From Psychroserpens sp. SPM9 (GTDB lineage: Bacteria; Bacteroidota; Bacteroidia; Flavobacteriales; Flavobacteriaceae), in NCBI RefSeq assembly GCF_025153525.1, contig NZ_JANZNR010000002.1, positions 434,001-498,000 on the forward strand: a stretch of DNA of 64,000 bases, given 5' to 3'. The notes under the pieces were generated by a model, which saw only the letters and a program-made list of their open reading frames with translations, was not told where the DNA came from and searched no databases. The position numbers were made by a program, and so were the translations under genes. Positions 25,668 to 34,042 of the stretch are shown here, one piece after another (position 1 is the first letter of the stretch; each line of letters opens with the position of its first letter).

Positions 25668-26045
25668 ATGTCATTTACATATCCAAAAAAAGAAAAGCTA
25701 AAAAGTCAAAAACTCATAGAGCAATTATTTTCTGAAGGCAAATCGGTTTCGGCTTATCCGCTGCGAATGGTTTACTTAAAAACAAGCTTTGACGACGATA
25801 CTCAATTTAAAACAGGTGTTTCAGTAAGTAAGCGAAATTTTAAAAAAGCTGTCGATAGAAATCGCATCAAACGCTTATTGAGAGAAGCTTACCGACTTCA
25901 TAAATCGACTTATTTTAACAACATTTCACCTTGTTATGCGTTAATGATTTTGTACCTTGGTAAGGATGGAACAGATTTTGATTCCGTAGAAACAAAAATG
26001 AAACAACTTTTAGATACTTTTTCAAAAAAGGTATCCAAACACTAA
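25668..26045 (+). CDS. rnpA: Ribonuclease P protein component
   Basis: 125 residues. The RNR motif is complete (KAVDRNRIKRLLREAYR), with the family N-terminus (KKEKLKSQKLIEQLFSEG) and the SVSKR motif. It supports the catalytic RNA of RNase P in tRNA 5' maturation. It is not next to rpmH here; instead it sits 9 bases after the S24 regulator and 11 bases before the CtpA-type protease, an arrangement I regard as normal for flavobacteria. Confidence 0.96.
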   Translation: MSFTYPKKEKLKSQKLIEQLFSEGKSVSAYPLRMVYLKTSFDDDTQFKTGVSVSKRNFKKAVDRNRIKRLLREAYRLHKSTYFNNISPCYALMILYLGKDGTDFDSVETKMKQLLDTFSKKVSKH

Positions 26046-26056
26046 ATAAAATTATC

Positions 26057-27694
26057 ATGCGAAAACTACTACAACGACGCATACTTATTCCGCTACTGGC
26101 TCTTACTGTTTTTTTTAGCGGAACAGCCTTTAAAAGTGACTTTTTTGAAATCGCTAAACAAATAGAAATTTTTACCACACTTTTTAAAGAACTCAACATG
26201 AATTATGTTGATGATACCAATCCTGGCGATTTAATGGATACGGCGATAAAGAGTATGTTAGAAGATTTAGATCCGTACACAAATTACTACAATGAACAAG
26301 ACGTAGAAGCGGCCAGAATTAATAACGCAGGTGATTATACTGGGATTGGTGCTAATGTATTGACTTTAAAAGATAAGCTGGTGATTATCGAACCTTATAA
26401 AGATTATGCCGCAGATAAAGCCGGACTCAAAGCTGGAGACGAGATTATAAAGGTTGATAATGTGGTGGTTGCCGATTTTAAAGATGATGCAGGTAATTTG
26501 TTACAAGGTGCAGCAGGAACAACCGTTAATGTGACCTTTTTAAGACAAGGAAACACAGAAACAACTACCATAAAAAGAGAAGCTGTAGATATTCACGCTG
26601 TTCCGCATTACTCGATGGTTAACGAAACCATTGGGTATATTGTGCTTAGAAAGTTTAACGAGAAAACGTCTTCTGAAACCATAAGTGCACTTCGCTCACT
26701 AAAAAATCAAGGTGCCAAAAAACTAATTTTAGATTTACGTGGCAATCCTGGAGGTTTACTTAGAGAAGCCGTTAATGTGACTAATATTTTTGTGCCTAAA
26801 AACCAATTGGTTGTTACGACAAAATCTAAAGTCAAAAAATACAATAAAACCTATTATACAAGTAAGGATCCTATTGATACCGAAATTCCTTTAGTAGTTT
26901 TAATTGATGGTGCCAGTGCTTCAGCAAGTGAGATTGTCTCTGGTGCTTTACAGGATCTAGATCGTGCTGTCGTGATTGGAGCTCGTAGTTTTGGAAAAGG
27001 TTTGGTACAACGCCCTAAAAAACTCACCTACGGAACTCAAATGAAAATTACAATTTCTAGGTATTATACACCTTCAGGACGTTGTATTCAGGCATTAGAT
27101 TACTGGAATCGTGATGAGAATGGAAAGGCCACGCGTATCAAACAAGAAAACTACAACGCCTTTAAAACTAAAAAAGGACGAACGGTTTATGATGGCGGTG
27201 GCATTCAACCAGATTTGGAATTAGATGCCACGAAATTGAGTCCGATTACCAAAGCGATTATCAATGATAACTTGATTTTTAAATATGCTACAAACTATTA
27301 TTACAGTCATCCAGCACCCAATAATTTAGAGAATTTTGAACTTTTGGATACCGAATTCAATAACTTTAAAAATTTCCTTCAGGCTAATAATTTTAACTTC
27401 GAGACCAAAACCGAAAAAGCCTTTGCTAATGCACTTTTAGTAGCTAATGAAGAACAAATTAATAAGGCAATAGATTCGGATTATTCCGAATTAATTTCAG
27501 CTTTAAACCGTTATAAAAACAAAGCAATTGACGATAACAAAGCTCAGATATTAGCGTTACTTTCAGATGAAATTGTTAAACGTTATTTCTATCGTGAAGG
27601 TTTATATACTTATTATGTAGCTAGCAATTTTGAGATTCAAAAAGGTGTAGAAATACTTAAAAACCCTTCAAATTATCAGAGTTATTTAAATTGA
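26057..27694 (+). CDS. S41 family C-terminal processing protease (CtpA/Prc-like)
   Basis: 545 residues with an N-terminal membrane or signal segment (RILIPLLALTVFFSGTAF). A PDZ domain (about 90-175; AADKAGLKAGDEIIKVDN) precedes the S41 core, with the catalytic Ser in GASASASEIVSGAL and Lys in SFGKGLVQ. It would cleave C-termini of envelope proteins. The C-terminal 150 or so residues are a helical extension beyond the minimal protease. It lies 11 bases after rnpA, in the same direction. Confidence 0.93.
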   Translation: MRKLLQRRILIPLLALTVFFSGTAFKSDFFEIAKQIEIFTTLFKELNMNYVDDTNPGDLMDTAIKSMLEDLDPYTNYYNEQDVEAARINNAGDYTGIGANVLTLKDKLVIIEPYKDYAADKAGLKAGDEIIKVDNVVVADFKDDAGNLLQGAAGTTVNVTFLRQGNTETTTIKREAVDIHAVPHYSMVNETIGYIVLRKFNEKTSSETISALRSLKNQGAKKLILDLRGNPGGLLREAVNVTNIFVPKNQLVVTTKSKVKKYNKTYYTSKDPIDTEIPLVVLIDGASASASEIVSGALQDLDRAVVIGARSFGKGLVQRPKKLTYGTQMKITISRYYTPSGRCIQALDYWNRDENGKATRIKQENYNAFKTKKGRTVYDGGGIQPDLELDATKLSPITKAIINDNLIFKYATNYYYSHPAPNNLENFELLDTEFNNFKNFLQANNFNFETKTEKAFANALLVANEEQINKAIDSDYSELISALNRYKNKAIDDNKAQILALLSDEIVKRYFYREGLYTYYVASNFEIQKGVEILKNPSNYQSYLN

Positions 27695-27761
27695 TGACGC
27701 TCTAAAAACTTGACTAAAACCTTAAAAAAAATTATATTTAGTTTTTACTTTAAACCATAAT

Positions 27762-28610
27762 ATGAAATATCTACTACTCATAACACTTCTATGTTCTCAA
27801 CTTTTGTTAGCTCAAAAAGAGAGAACTCATGAGGTATATTTTGAGACCGATAAGTTTGAAGTCCCTCCAACAGAACACAACAGATTACTCATGTTTTTAT
27901 CTGAAATTGAAGGAATGGACATCGCTAAAATTTCAATTTATGGGTTTACTGATGATCGAGGAAGTGATACTTATAATTTAAAATTGTCTCAGGAACGCGC
28001 CAACTCTATAAAAACTATATTTTCAAATAACGAATTTGACGAATCGGTCATAACCAATGTGGATGGCAAAGGGGAAATCTTGCTGAAACTGGTTAAAGAA
28101 GATGATTTAAATAAAATTAGAGGGCTCAACCGTAAAGTTGAAATTATTGTAACCTCTGTTTTTCCGCCCAGACCCAAAGAGTCTCCTGAGGTTACTGATG
28201 CTAAGAAAAAAGAAGCAAAAGAAATTCTAAAAGGCGACCTTAAAGCAGGTGATAAATTTGAACTCAATAATATTTTGTTTAAAACAGGCTACAGTAAATT
28301 GTTACCAGAATCTAAAGAAACCCTTAAAGAAATTGCCGAAATTCTTTTAGAACGTAAAGACATTTATTTTACCATTCAAGGTCATGTATGTTGTACTAAA
28401 AATAGTAGAGATGCTATTGATCGTAAGACTAAGAAACGAAATTTATCTGTCGCCCGAGCAAAATTCATCTACGATTATCTGGCTAAAAAAGGCGTAAGTA
28501 CCAGACGAATGAAATATGTGGGTATGCGTAGAAAATTTCCGTTAGGAGGTGAACCTAAATTAGATCGTCGTGTTGAGATATTAATCACTTATGTGGGTGA
28601 GAGTAATTAA
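27762..28610 (+). CDS. Secreted protein with two OmpA-like peptidoglycan-binding domains
   Basis: 282 residues with a Sec signal (ending near LLAQK). Two OmpA_C-like domains follow in tandem: about 25-133 (VYFETDKFEV, YGFTDDRGSDTYNLKLSQERA, LNRKVEII) and about 165-280 (NILFKTGYSKLLPESKETL, IQGHVCC, RNLSVARAKFIYDYL, LDRRVEILI). Typical OmpA proteins have one such domain after a barrel or lipoprotein anchor; here there is neither. The peptidoglycan-anchoring Asp/Arg pair is clearer in domain 2 (LDRR) than in domain 1 (LNRK). It probably sits in the periplasm on the cell wall. It converges with the ElaA-like gene, with a 4-base overlap. Confidence 0.85.
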   Translation: MKYLLLITLLCSQLLLAQKERTHEVYFETDKFEVPPTEHNRLLMFLSEIEGMDIAKISIYGFTDDRGSDTYNLKLSQERANSIKTIFSNNEFDESVITNVDGKGEILLKLVKEDDLNKIRGLNRKVEIIVTSVFPPRPKESPEVTDAKKKEAKEILKGDLKAGDKFELNNILFKTGYSKLLPESKETLKEIAEILLERKDIYFTIQGHVCCTKNSRDAIDRKTKKRNLSVARAKFIYDYLAKKGVSTRRMKYVGMRRKFPLGGEPKLDRRVEILITYVGESN

Positions 28611-29053
28611 TCTTCTCTAATCATTGCAATATGAGGAATCCCATCTTCTAGATACTCCTCGCCTACTTCAAAAAATTTCAGATTGTTATAAAATCGCTTT
28701 AAATAGGTTTGAGCCGAGACTTTTATTACGGACACCTTGTGATGTTCTTTTATCGCTTTTACTGAAGCATTCATAATGTCATAACCATAACTGTACTTGC
28801 GTTCATTAGCTACTACCACTACTCTACCAATACTTGCAAATTCAAAATAATCACCAGGTTTAAAAATTCTTGTATACGCAACGACTTTGTTATTTTTATA
28901 ACCAATAATATGCAAGGCTTTTTGATCTTTACCATCTATATCCTGATATACACAATCTTGTTCAACTACAAAAACTTCACTCCTTAACTGAAGCACATCG
29001 TAAAGCTCTTGAGTTGTTAATTCTTGAAAGGTTTTAACTTTAATTTCTATCAT
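28607..29053 (-). CDS. GNAT family acetyltransferase, ElaA-like
   Basis: 148 residues. ElaA landmarks: ELYDVLQLRSEVFVVEQDCVYQDIDG (shown in part: LRSEVFVVEQDC), the acetyl-CoA loop region ASIGRVVVVANERKYSYGYD, and an FYNNLKFFEVGEEYLEDGIPHI tail. A cytoplasmic acetyltransferase with unknown substrate. It is the third gene of a minus-strand operon after rpiB and the CDF transporter (6-base gap). Confidence 0.9.
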   Translation of the reverse strand: MIEIKVKTFQELTTQELYDVLQLRSEVFVVEQDCVYQDIDGKDQKALHIIGYKNNKVVAYTRIFKPGDYFEFASIGRVVVVANERKYSYGYDIMNASVKAIKEHHKVSVIKVSAQTYLKRFYNNLKFFEVGEEYLEDGIPHIAMIRED

Positions 29054-29059
29054 AATTAC

Positions 29060-29977
29060 TTAATCTTGAACGATGACTTCTTTAGGATCTTCTTTATTAA
29101 ATTCAGGTTGGATTGTTACATGATTAATATCGAATTCATCATGTAAAATAGTTTCAATAGTAGAAAGCAAGGTATTAAATTCTGTTGTCGTAATGTCTTC
29201 TGTTAAGTCTAAATGCGCTTCTAAATGCAGCTCATCATCACTTAAATTCCAGATATGAACATGATGAAGCTTATTGACTTTGGGTAATTTATTTACCGCT
29301 CTAACAACATCTTTTATGTTAATGTGTTCTGGTGTAAATAACATTAACATTTTGGTAGACGTTTTTGATAAATCATATCCAACCCAAATTAAATACAAAG
29401 CTATCAATAAAGTGAGCAAGCTATCCACCCAATACAACTGGTAGTATTTCATAAGTAAACCTCCAACTAATACGGCAACACTAGCCAACATATCTGTTAG
29501 TAAGTGTAAATAAGCTGAACGCATATTTATATTATGCTTAGAATCTTTTTTTAATAATAACACACTTAAACCATTACCAATAATAGCCAATAAAGCCAGC
29601 CATATAACGATTTGAGAGTCTATAACTTGCGGATTCTTAAAACGTTCAATAGCCTCCTTTATTAAAATAACAGCGACAATTATTAAAGTACTGGCATTAA
29701 TGAAAGCCGCTAAAATTTCGGCACGTTTATAACCAAATGTTTTATCGATTGATGCTTTTTTCTTTGTTAGTCTGGAAGCGACATAACTTACAATTAAAGA
29801 CAAAACATCACTAAAATTATGAAGTGCATCACTAAGTAATGATAAGCTACCAGAAACGAGTCCGCCTATAACCTGAGCTACAGTAATAACAATGTTTAAT
29901 ACTATAGAAATTAAAAGCTTCTGGCCTTTTAGATCTTTGTGATTGTGAGAATGCTTATGAGAATGAAACTGACTCAT
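29060..29977 (-). CDS. Cation diffusion facilitator family metal efflux protein
   Basis: 305 residues. A His-rich N-terminus (FHSHKHSHNHKD) is followed by six membrane helices with metal-site motifs LLSDALHNFSDV (helix II) and HLLTDMLAS (helix V), then a cytoplasmic ferredoxin-like C-terminal domain (NKLHHVHIWNLSDDELHLEAHLDL). This matches Zn(II)/H+ antiporters such as CzcD/ZitB. Its first base abuts the last base of rpiB. Confidence 0.93.
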   Translation of the reverse strand: MSQFHSHKHSHNHKDLKGQKLLISIVLNIVITVAQVIGGLVSGSLSLLSDALHNFSDVLSLIVSYVASRLTKKKASIDKTFGYKRAEILAAFINASTLIIVAVILIKEAIERFKNPQVIDSQIVIWLALLAIIGNGLSVLLLKKDSKHNINMRSAYLHLLTDMLASVAVLVGGLLMKYYQLYWVDSLLTLLIALYLIWVGYDLSKTSTKMLMLFTPEHINIKDVVRAVNKLPKVNKLHHVHIWNLSDDELHLEAHLDLTEDITTTEFNTLLSTIETILHDEFDINHVTIQPEFNKEDPKEVIVQD

Positions 29978-30412
29978 TTAGCATGCTACTGGAATCTTAT
30001 CCACTCGCTTTTGATGGCGACCACCTTCAAATTCGGTATTTAAAAAGGTATCGACCATTTCAATAACTTGTTGTAAAGCCGTAAAACGGGCAGGTATACT
30101 TAAAATATTAGCATTGTTGTGTTGTCGCGCTAAAGCTGTAATTTCTTTGGTCCAACATAAGGCCGAACGGACACCTTGATGCTTATTAGCTGTCATATTA
30201 GCGCCATTCCCACTACCGCAAACAATAATACCAAAATCTACTTTTTTAGATTCAATATCTTGAGCAACCGGATGAACAAAATCAGGATAGTCAACACTAT
30301 CATTTGTATTTGTTCCGTAGTTATTAACAGTATAACCTTTGGCTTCTAAATGTGCTACAATAGCTTGTTTATACTCGGTTCCCGCGTGATCATTACCTAT
30401 TGAAATATTCAT
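29978..30412 (-). CDS. rpiB: Ribose 5-phosphate isomerase B
   Basis: 144 residues, typical length. The N-terminal sequence MNISIGNDHAGTEYK, the catalytic-site segment GIIVCGSGNGANMTANKHQGVR and the conserved HNNANILSIPAR are all present. It interconverts ribulose- and ribose-5-phosphate in the pentose phosphate pathway. It is the first gene of a minus-strand operon with the CDF transporter and GNAT protein, facing the long AT-rich gap before rnr. Confidence 0.95.
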   Translation of the reverse strand: MNISIGNDHAGTEYKQAIVAHLEAKGYTVNNYGTNTNDSVDYPDFVHPVAQDIESKKVDFGIIVCGSGNGANMTANKHQGVRSALCWTKEITALARQHNNANILSIPARFTALQQVIEMVDTFLNTEFEGGRHQKRVDKIPVAC

Positions 30413-31160
30413 GATTTTGAAGTGTTGTTTAAAACCTTAAAGTTAATAATTGCTAACAAATAAAACCAAGGATAACTGCTTTAGTTATCCATAATAATTA
30501 AGTTTATCAGATTATGAATTTGAGCTCCTTAATAAAGGCTGTTAACATCATGTAGAATTTTAGGGATTACTTGTTCATATCTTGTCTAAAGTAATTATAA
30601 CTTTTATTAGGATTATCTATTAATTTTTTCAAACAAAAAAGACTCTTAGAAAACCTAAAAAGTTAATCGTTTTTTTTGGCGAAGTTATCAGCATACAAAT
30701 CTTAAGATACCAACAAGAATTTTAGAAATACTTTTCAAATTTAAGTTGTCAACAGTGGTTATCAACAGCTGTTAATAGTATTCTAAATACACTTAAAAAT
30801 GAGCAGTTTAAATGTAAAATTAATGTTAACTACATATTAAGTAATTCTTATAAGTCATATATCAAAACAAAAGTTTAAAAAGTTATAGACGCTATTAACA
30901 AGCAATAATAAGCATCATTTTATTTTTTAAATTTTAAAAGAAAAAAGATGATATGTATATATATGTTGATAACATAAGTTTTTAATTTAGATGATTTAAT
31001 CTATAATGAAATTTATCTTAAAAATAAATCATTCAATTTTTTTATTTACATTACTATATACAAAGGAAAAGCAACTAAAAATATAAATATAGAATAAAGG
31101 ATTTTACAGGACCTTTCCATTAATTTAACGTAGATTAAACACTATTAAATAATTAAACCG
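30413..31160. other. AT-rich gene-free gap with DnaA-box-like sites; candidate replication origin
   Basis: No supportable gene is present on either strand. Several sequences resemble the DnaA box (TTATCCACA): TTATCCATA at 30485-30493, TTATCAGCA at 30685-30693, TTGTCAACA at 30746-30754, TTATCAACA at 30759-30767, and TTATCAACA on the minus strand at 30964-30972. The third and fourth are a 13-base direct repeat. The stretch from 30840 to 31090 is almost all A/T, like a DNA-unwinding element. Against the idea, gene strand does not switch clearly here. Parts may instead be the rpiB and rnr control regions. Confidence 0.4.
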
Positions 31161-31168
31161 TAGATTTG
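31161..31168 (+). promoter_or_regulatory. Putative -7 box of rnr
   Basis: TAGATTTG matches TAnnTTTG. It gives a leader of roughly 85 bases containing two stem-loops. Confidence 0.5.
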
Positions 31169-31172
31169 CAGA

Positions 31173-31206
31173 AACTTAATAGCTTCTCTCCTCCTTCTAT
31201 TAAGTT
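31173..31206 (+). promoter_or_regulatory. Stem-loop 1 in the rnr leader with a pyrimidine loop
   Basis: AACTTAATAG and CTATTAAGTT form a perfect 10-bp stem around a 14-base loop, CTTCTCTCCTCCTT. The loop contains CCTCCTT, the same as the anti-Shine-Dalgarno core at the 3' end of most 16S rRNAs. It could be a regulatory RNA structure for rnr. Confidence 0.55.
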
Positions 31207-31217
31207 AAAATTTAGAA

Positions 31218-31236
31218 TTCCTAACACTTTTAGGAA
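31218..31236 (+). promoter_or_regulatory. Stem-loop 2 in the rnr leader
   Basis: TTCCTAA and TTAGGAA form a perfect 7-bp stem around CACTT, ending 21 bases before the rnr ATG. Confidence 0.45.
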
Positions 31237-31257
31237 AAGAATATGATTACAAATTAA

Positions 31258-33447
31258 ATGACAAAAAAGAAAAAAAGGAAATCATCACATAACAAGATTT
31301 CCAACCTTACAAATACCATTCTAAGTATTTTAAAAAAAGATAGAAATCAAACTTTTAACTATAAACAAATTGCTGCTAAACTTGGTGTTAATGATGCTAG
31401 TAGCAGAAATCAAATTATAAAGAAACTTCAGCAGCTCAAAGCAAAGCAAGAGATTGAAGAAGTAGATCGTGGTAAATTTAAAGCTATCATTAATACCGAA
31501 TACCACATTGGTATCGTCGATATGGCGTCCAGAGGTTCAGGTTATATTATCAGCGACGATTTTGATGAAGATATCTACATTGCTTCAAATAATATGAATA
31601 AAGCCCTTCATGGTGATGAGGTCGAATTCTATGCCTATAAACGAAGAAAGCGTGGCAAGATAGAAGGTGAGATTACCAATATTATCAAACGTGCAAAAAG
31701 TGAATATGTTGGTGTGATCCAGATTCATAAAAGTTATGCTTTTGTGGTTCCGGATGGCAATAAAATGTATACCGATATTTTTGTTCCTATCAATAAAATT
31801 AACAAAGCCGAAGAAGGTGATAAAGTACTGGTATCTCTCGAAGACTGGCCAGAAAAAGCCGATTCTCCTTACGGGAAAGTTCTTAAAGTCCTTGGAAAAC
31901 CAGGGGAACACAATACCGAGATTCATGCAATCCTTGCCGAATACGGTTTACCAATGGAATTTCCGCACGAAGTCGAAGAATTTGCTAATAAAATAGATAC
32001 CTCTATTACCAAAGAGGAAATCGCCAAGCGTCGTGATATGCGGCAAGATTTAACCTTTACTATCGATCCCAAAGATGCTAAAGATTTTGATGATGCTTTA
32101 TCTTTTAAAGTGCTGGATAATGGTTTATATGAAATCGGAATTCATATCGCAGATGTCTCTCACTATTTACAAGAAGGTACCATTCTCGATGATGAAGCCT
32201 ATGAGCGTGCAACCTCTGTGTATTTGGTAGATAGAGTAGTACCAATGCTTCCTGAAATCTTATCAAATGGTGCATGTTCATTACGTCCACATGAAGAAAA
32301 ATACACTTTTTCTGCAGTGTTTAAAATGAACGATAAAGCCGAAATTAAAGACCAGTGGTTTGGGCGAACGGTGACCTATTCTGATGCGCGTTTTGCTTAC
32401 GAAGAAGCACAGGCTATCATAGAAACCAAAGCCAACCAGATTCCAGCTGAAGTATCCTTAACCGGAAAGCCTTATTTAGCCAATCAAGCTGTTGCTGATG
32501 CTGTTTTAAAACTCGACGAGCTTGCCAAAATCATGCGTCGTAAACGTATGAGTACAGGCGCTATTTCATTTGATAAAGTCGAAGTTAAATTCAATTTAGA
32601 CGAAGAGGCTAACCCAATAGGTGTCTACTTTAAAACGAGTAAAGATGCTAATAAATTGATTGAAGAATTTATGCTATTAGCTAACAAAAAAGTGGGTGAA
32701 TTTGTGGGTAAACAAAAGAAGACTTTCGTGTATCGTGTACACGACGAACCCGATGATTCTAAATTAGCAGCCTTACAAAATGTGGTCGGACGCTTTGGTT
32801 ATAAACTCAATTTTAAAGACCGAAAAAGCGTGTCTGCCTCATTAAACAATCTCCTTAAAGATGTGAACGGTAAAAAGGAACAAAACCTGGTCGATACACT
32901 TACGATTCGTACCATGAGTAAAGCCGAATATTCCACACATAATATTGGGCATTACGGACTCGCATTTGACTATTACAGTCATTTTACATCGCCTATCAGA
33001 CGATATCCTGATGTGATGGCACATCGCTTACTTCAGCATTATTTAGATGGCGGAAAATCGGTGAGCGAAGAGGCTTACGAAGATAAATGTAACCATTCCA
33101 GCAATATGGAAAATCTCGCCACTAAAGCCGAAAGAGATTCAATCAAATACATGCAGATTCGCTTTATGGAAGATCATAAAAACGAAGAATTTGTCGGTGT
33201 CATTTCTGGGGTGACCGATTGGGGAATTTATGTAGAAATTATCTCCAATAAATGTGAAGGTATGGTGAGTGTTCGCGATATGAAAGACGATCATTACGAA
33301 TTTAATGAAGACCATTATGCACTCATTGGTAAAAATTCAAAAACCATGTATCAACTTGGTGATGAGGTAGTTGTAAAAGTTAAAAATACCGATTTGGTTA
33401 AAAAACACTTAGATTTTACCTTAATCGGTAAGCACGAAGCTTCTTAA
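31258..33447 (+). CDS. rnr: Ribonuclease R
   Basis: 729 residues. An N-terminal winged-helix-like segment (YKQIAAKLGVNDASSRNQIIK) is followed by OB/cold-shock domains, the RNB catalytic core (DPKDAKDFDDALS with its metal-binding Asp residues, about 272-284; later HYGLAFDYYSHFTSPIRRYPD) and a C-terminal S1 domain (FVGVISGVTDWGIYVEI). It is a 3'-5' exoribonuclease that degrades structured RNA and matures rRNA. Lysine-rich start MTKKKKRK. It has its own promoter and a structured leader; an intergenic repeat follows. Confidence 0.96.
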   Translation: MTKKKKRKSSHNKISNLTNTILSILKKDRNQTFNYKQIAAKLGVNDASSRNQIIKKLQQLKAKQEIEEVDRGKFKAIINTEYHIGIVDMASRGSGYIISDDFDEDIYIASNNMNKALHGDEVEFYAYKRRKRGKIEGEITNIIKRAKSEYVGVIQIHKSYAFVVPDGNKMYTDIFVPINKINKAEEGDKVLVSLEDWPEKADSPYGKVLKVLGKPGEHNTEIHAILAEYGLPMEFPHEVEEFANKIDTSITKEEIAKRRDMRQDLTFTIDPKDAKDFDDALSFKVLDNGLYEIGIHIADVSHYLQEGTILDDEAYERATSVYLVDRVVPMLPEILSNGACSLRPHEEKYTFSAVFKMNDKAEIKDQWFGRTVTYSDARFAYEEAQAIIETKANQIPAEVSLTGKPYLANQAVADAVLKLDELAKIMRRKRMSTGAISFDKVEVKFNLDEEANPIGVYFKTSKDANKLIEEFMLLANKKVGEFVGKQKKTFVYRVHDEPDDSKLAALQNVVGRFGYKLNFKDRKSVSASLNNLLKDVNGKKEQNLVDTLTIRTMSKAEYSTHNIGHYGLAFDYYSHFTSPIRRYPDVMAHRLLQHYLDGGKSVSEEAYEDKCNHSSNMENLATKAERDSIKYMQIRFMEDHKNEEFVGVISGVTDWGIYVEIISNKCEGMVSVRDMKDDHYEFNEDHYALIGKNSKTMYQLGDEVVVKVKNTDLVKKHLDFTLIGKHEAS

Positions 33448-33450
33448 TTT

Positions 33451-33528
33451 GGGCGTTACCTAAAGGTCAGGCTGTCCGTTATATCTTTTGGTAACAACCA
33501 AAAGGATGCCACTGCCATCCTTAACGCG
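33451..33528. repeat. Flavobacterial intergenic palindromic repeat, copy 2 (short form)
   Basis: Runs from GGGCGTTACC to TTAACGCG in 78 bases, in the opposite orientation to the copy at 1909-2048. It contains the hairpin arms ATCTTTTGGT and ACCAAAAGGAT. It starts four bases after the rnr stop and may act as a terminator or 3' stabiliser there. Confidence 0.7.
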
Positions 33529-33589
33529 AATCTGTAATGTGTATAAAAATAGGAGGTCACATTGAAACTTAGTAGTGAAAAAAGTAGTA

Positions 33590-33620
33590 AGCGTCATGCT
33601 GAATTTAGTTCAGCATCTCA
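33590..33620. repeat. 31-base hairpin repeat, copy A
   Basis: AGCGTCATGCTGAA, a short variable loop, then TTCAGCATCTCA. The arms TGCTGAA and TTCAGCA pair. A second copy of equal length is at 35822-35852. I recognise similar short hairpins as widespread in flavobacteria. Confidence 0.65.
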
Positions 33621-33665
33621 TAACTTTGTATCTGTAACTTTTCATTTTATACAAATTTAATTACC

Positions 33666-33962
33666 ATGATTCTAACCACAACCAATTCAATCGAAGGTTT
33701 TAAAATATCAGATTACAAAGGCATCGTCACAGGTGTTTCAATTCACGACGGTAAATTAAACATGGGATTTAGTATTTCTAAATACTATAAAGCTATTCAG
33801 GATAGTATTGATTCAACCAAAGAACAAGCATTCCAGACACTTACCGAAAACGCTAAAAAACTAGGTGCTAATGCCGTTGTAGGTATTAAAGTTGAAATTG
33901 AATTAATGGCAAGTAATTACGCCATGGTTTCGGTAACTGGAACTGCAGTTTCTGTCGCTTAA
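33666..33962 (+). CDS. YbjQ family (UPF0145) protein
   Basis: 98 residues. Family landmarks: MILTTTNSIEGFKISDYKG, then TLTENAKKLGANAVVGIKVEIE, and an MVSVTGTAVSV end. Members form pentameric rings and are often annotated as heavy-metal-binding, without firm proof. Cytoplasmic, no signal. It begins a plus-strand run with a GIN-domain protein, a LysE-type exporter and a GIY-YIG-like protein. Confidence 0.9.
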   Translation: MILTTTNSIEGFKISDYKGIVTGVSIHDGKLNMGFSISKYYKAIQDSIDSTKEQAFQTLTENAKKLGANAVVGIKVEIELMASNYAMVSVTGTAVSVA

Positions 33963-34042
33963 TTTTTGACAACTGTAACAATAAACGTTTAAGAGCATCT
34001 TTAATACAGAAACCAAACGTACATACTTTAAACAGATTCAAA

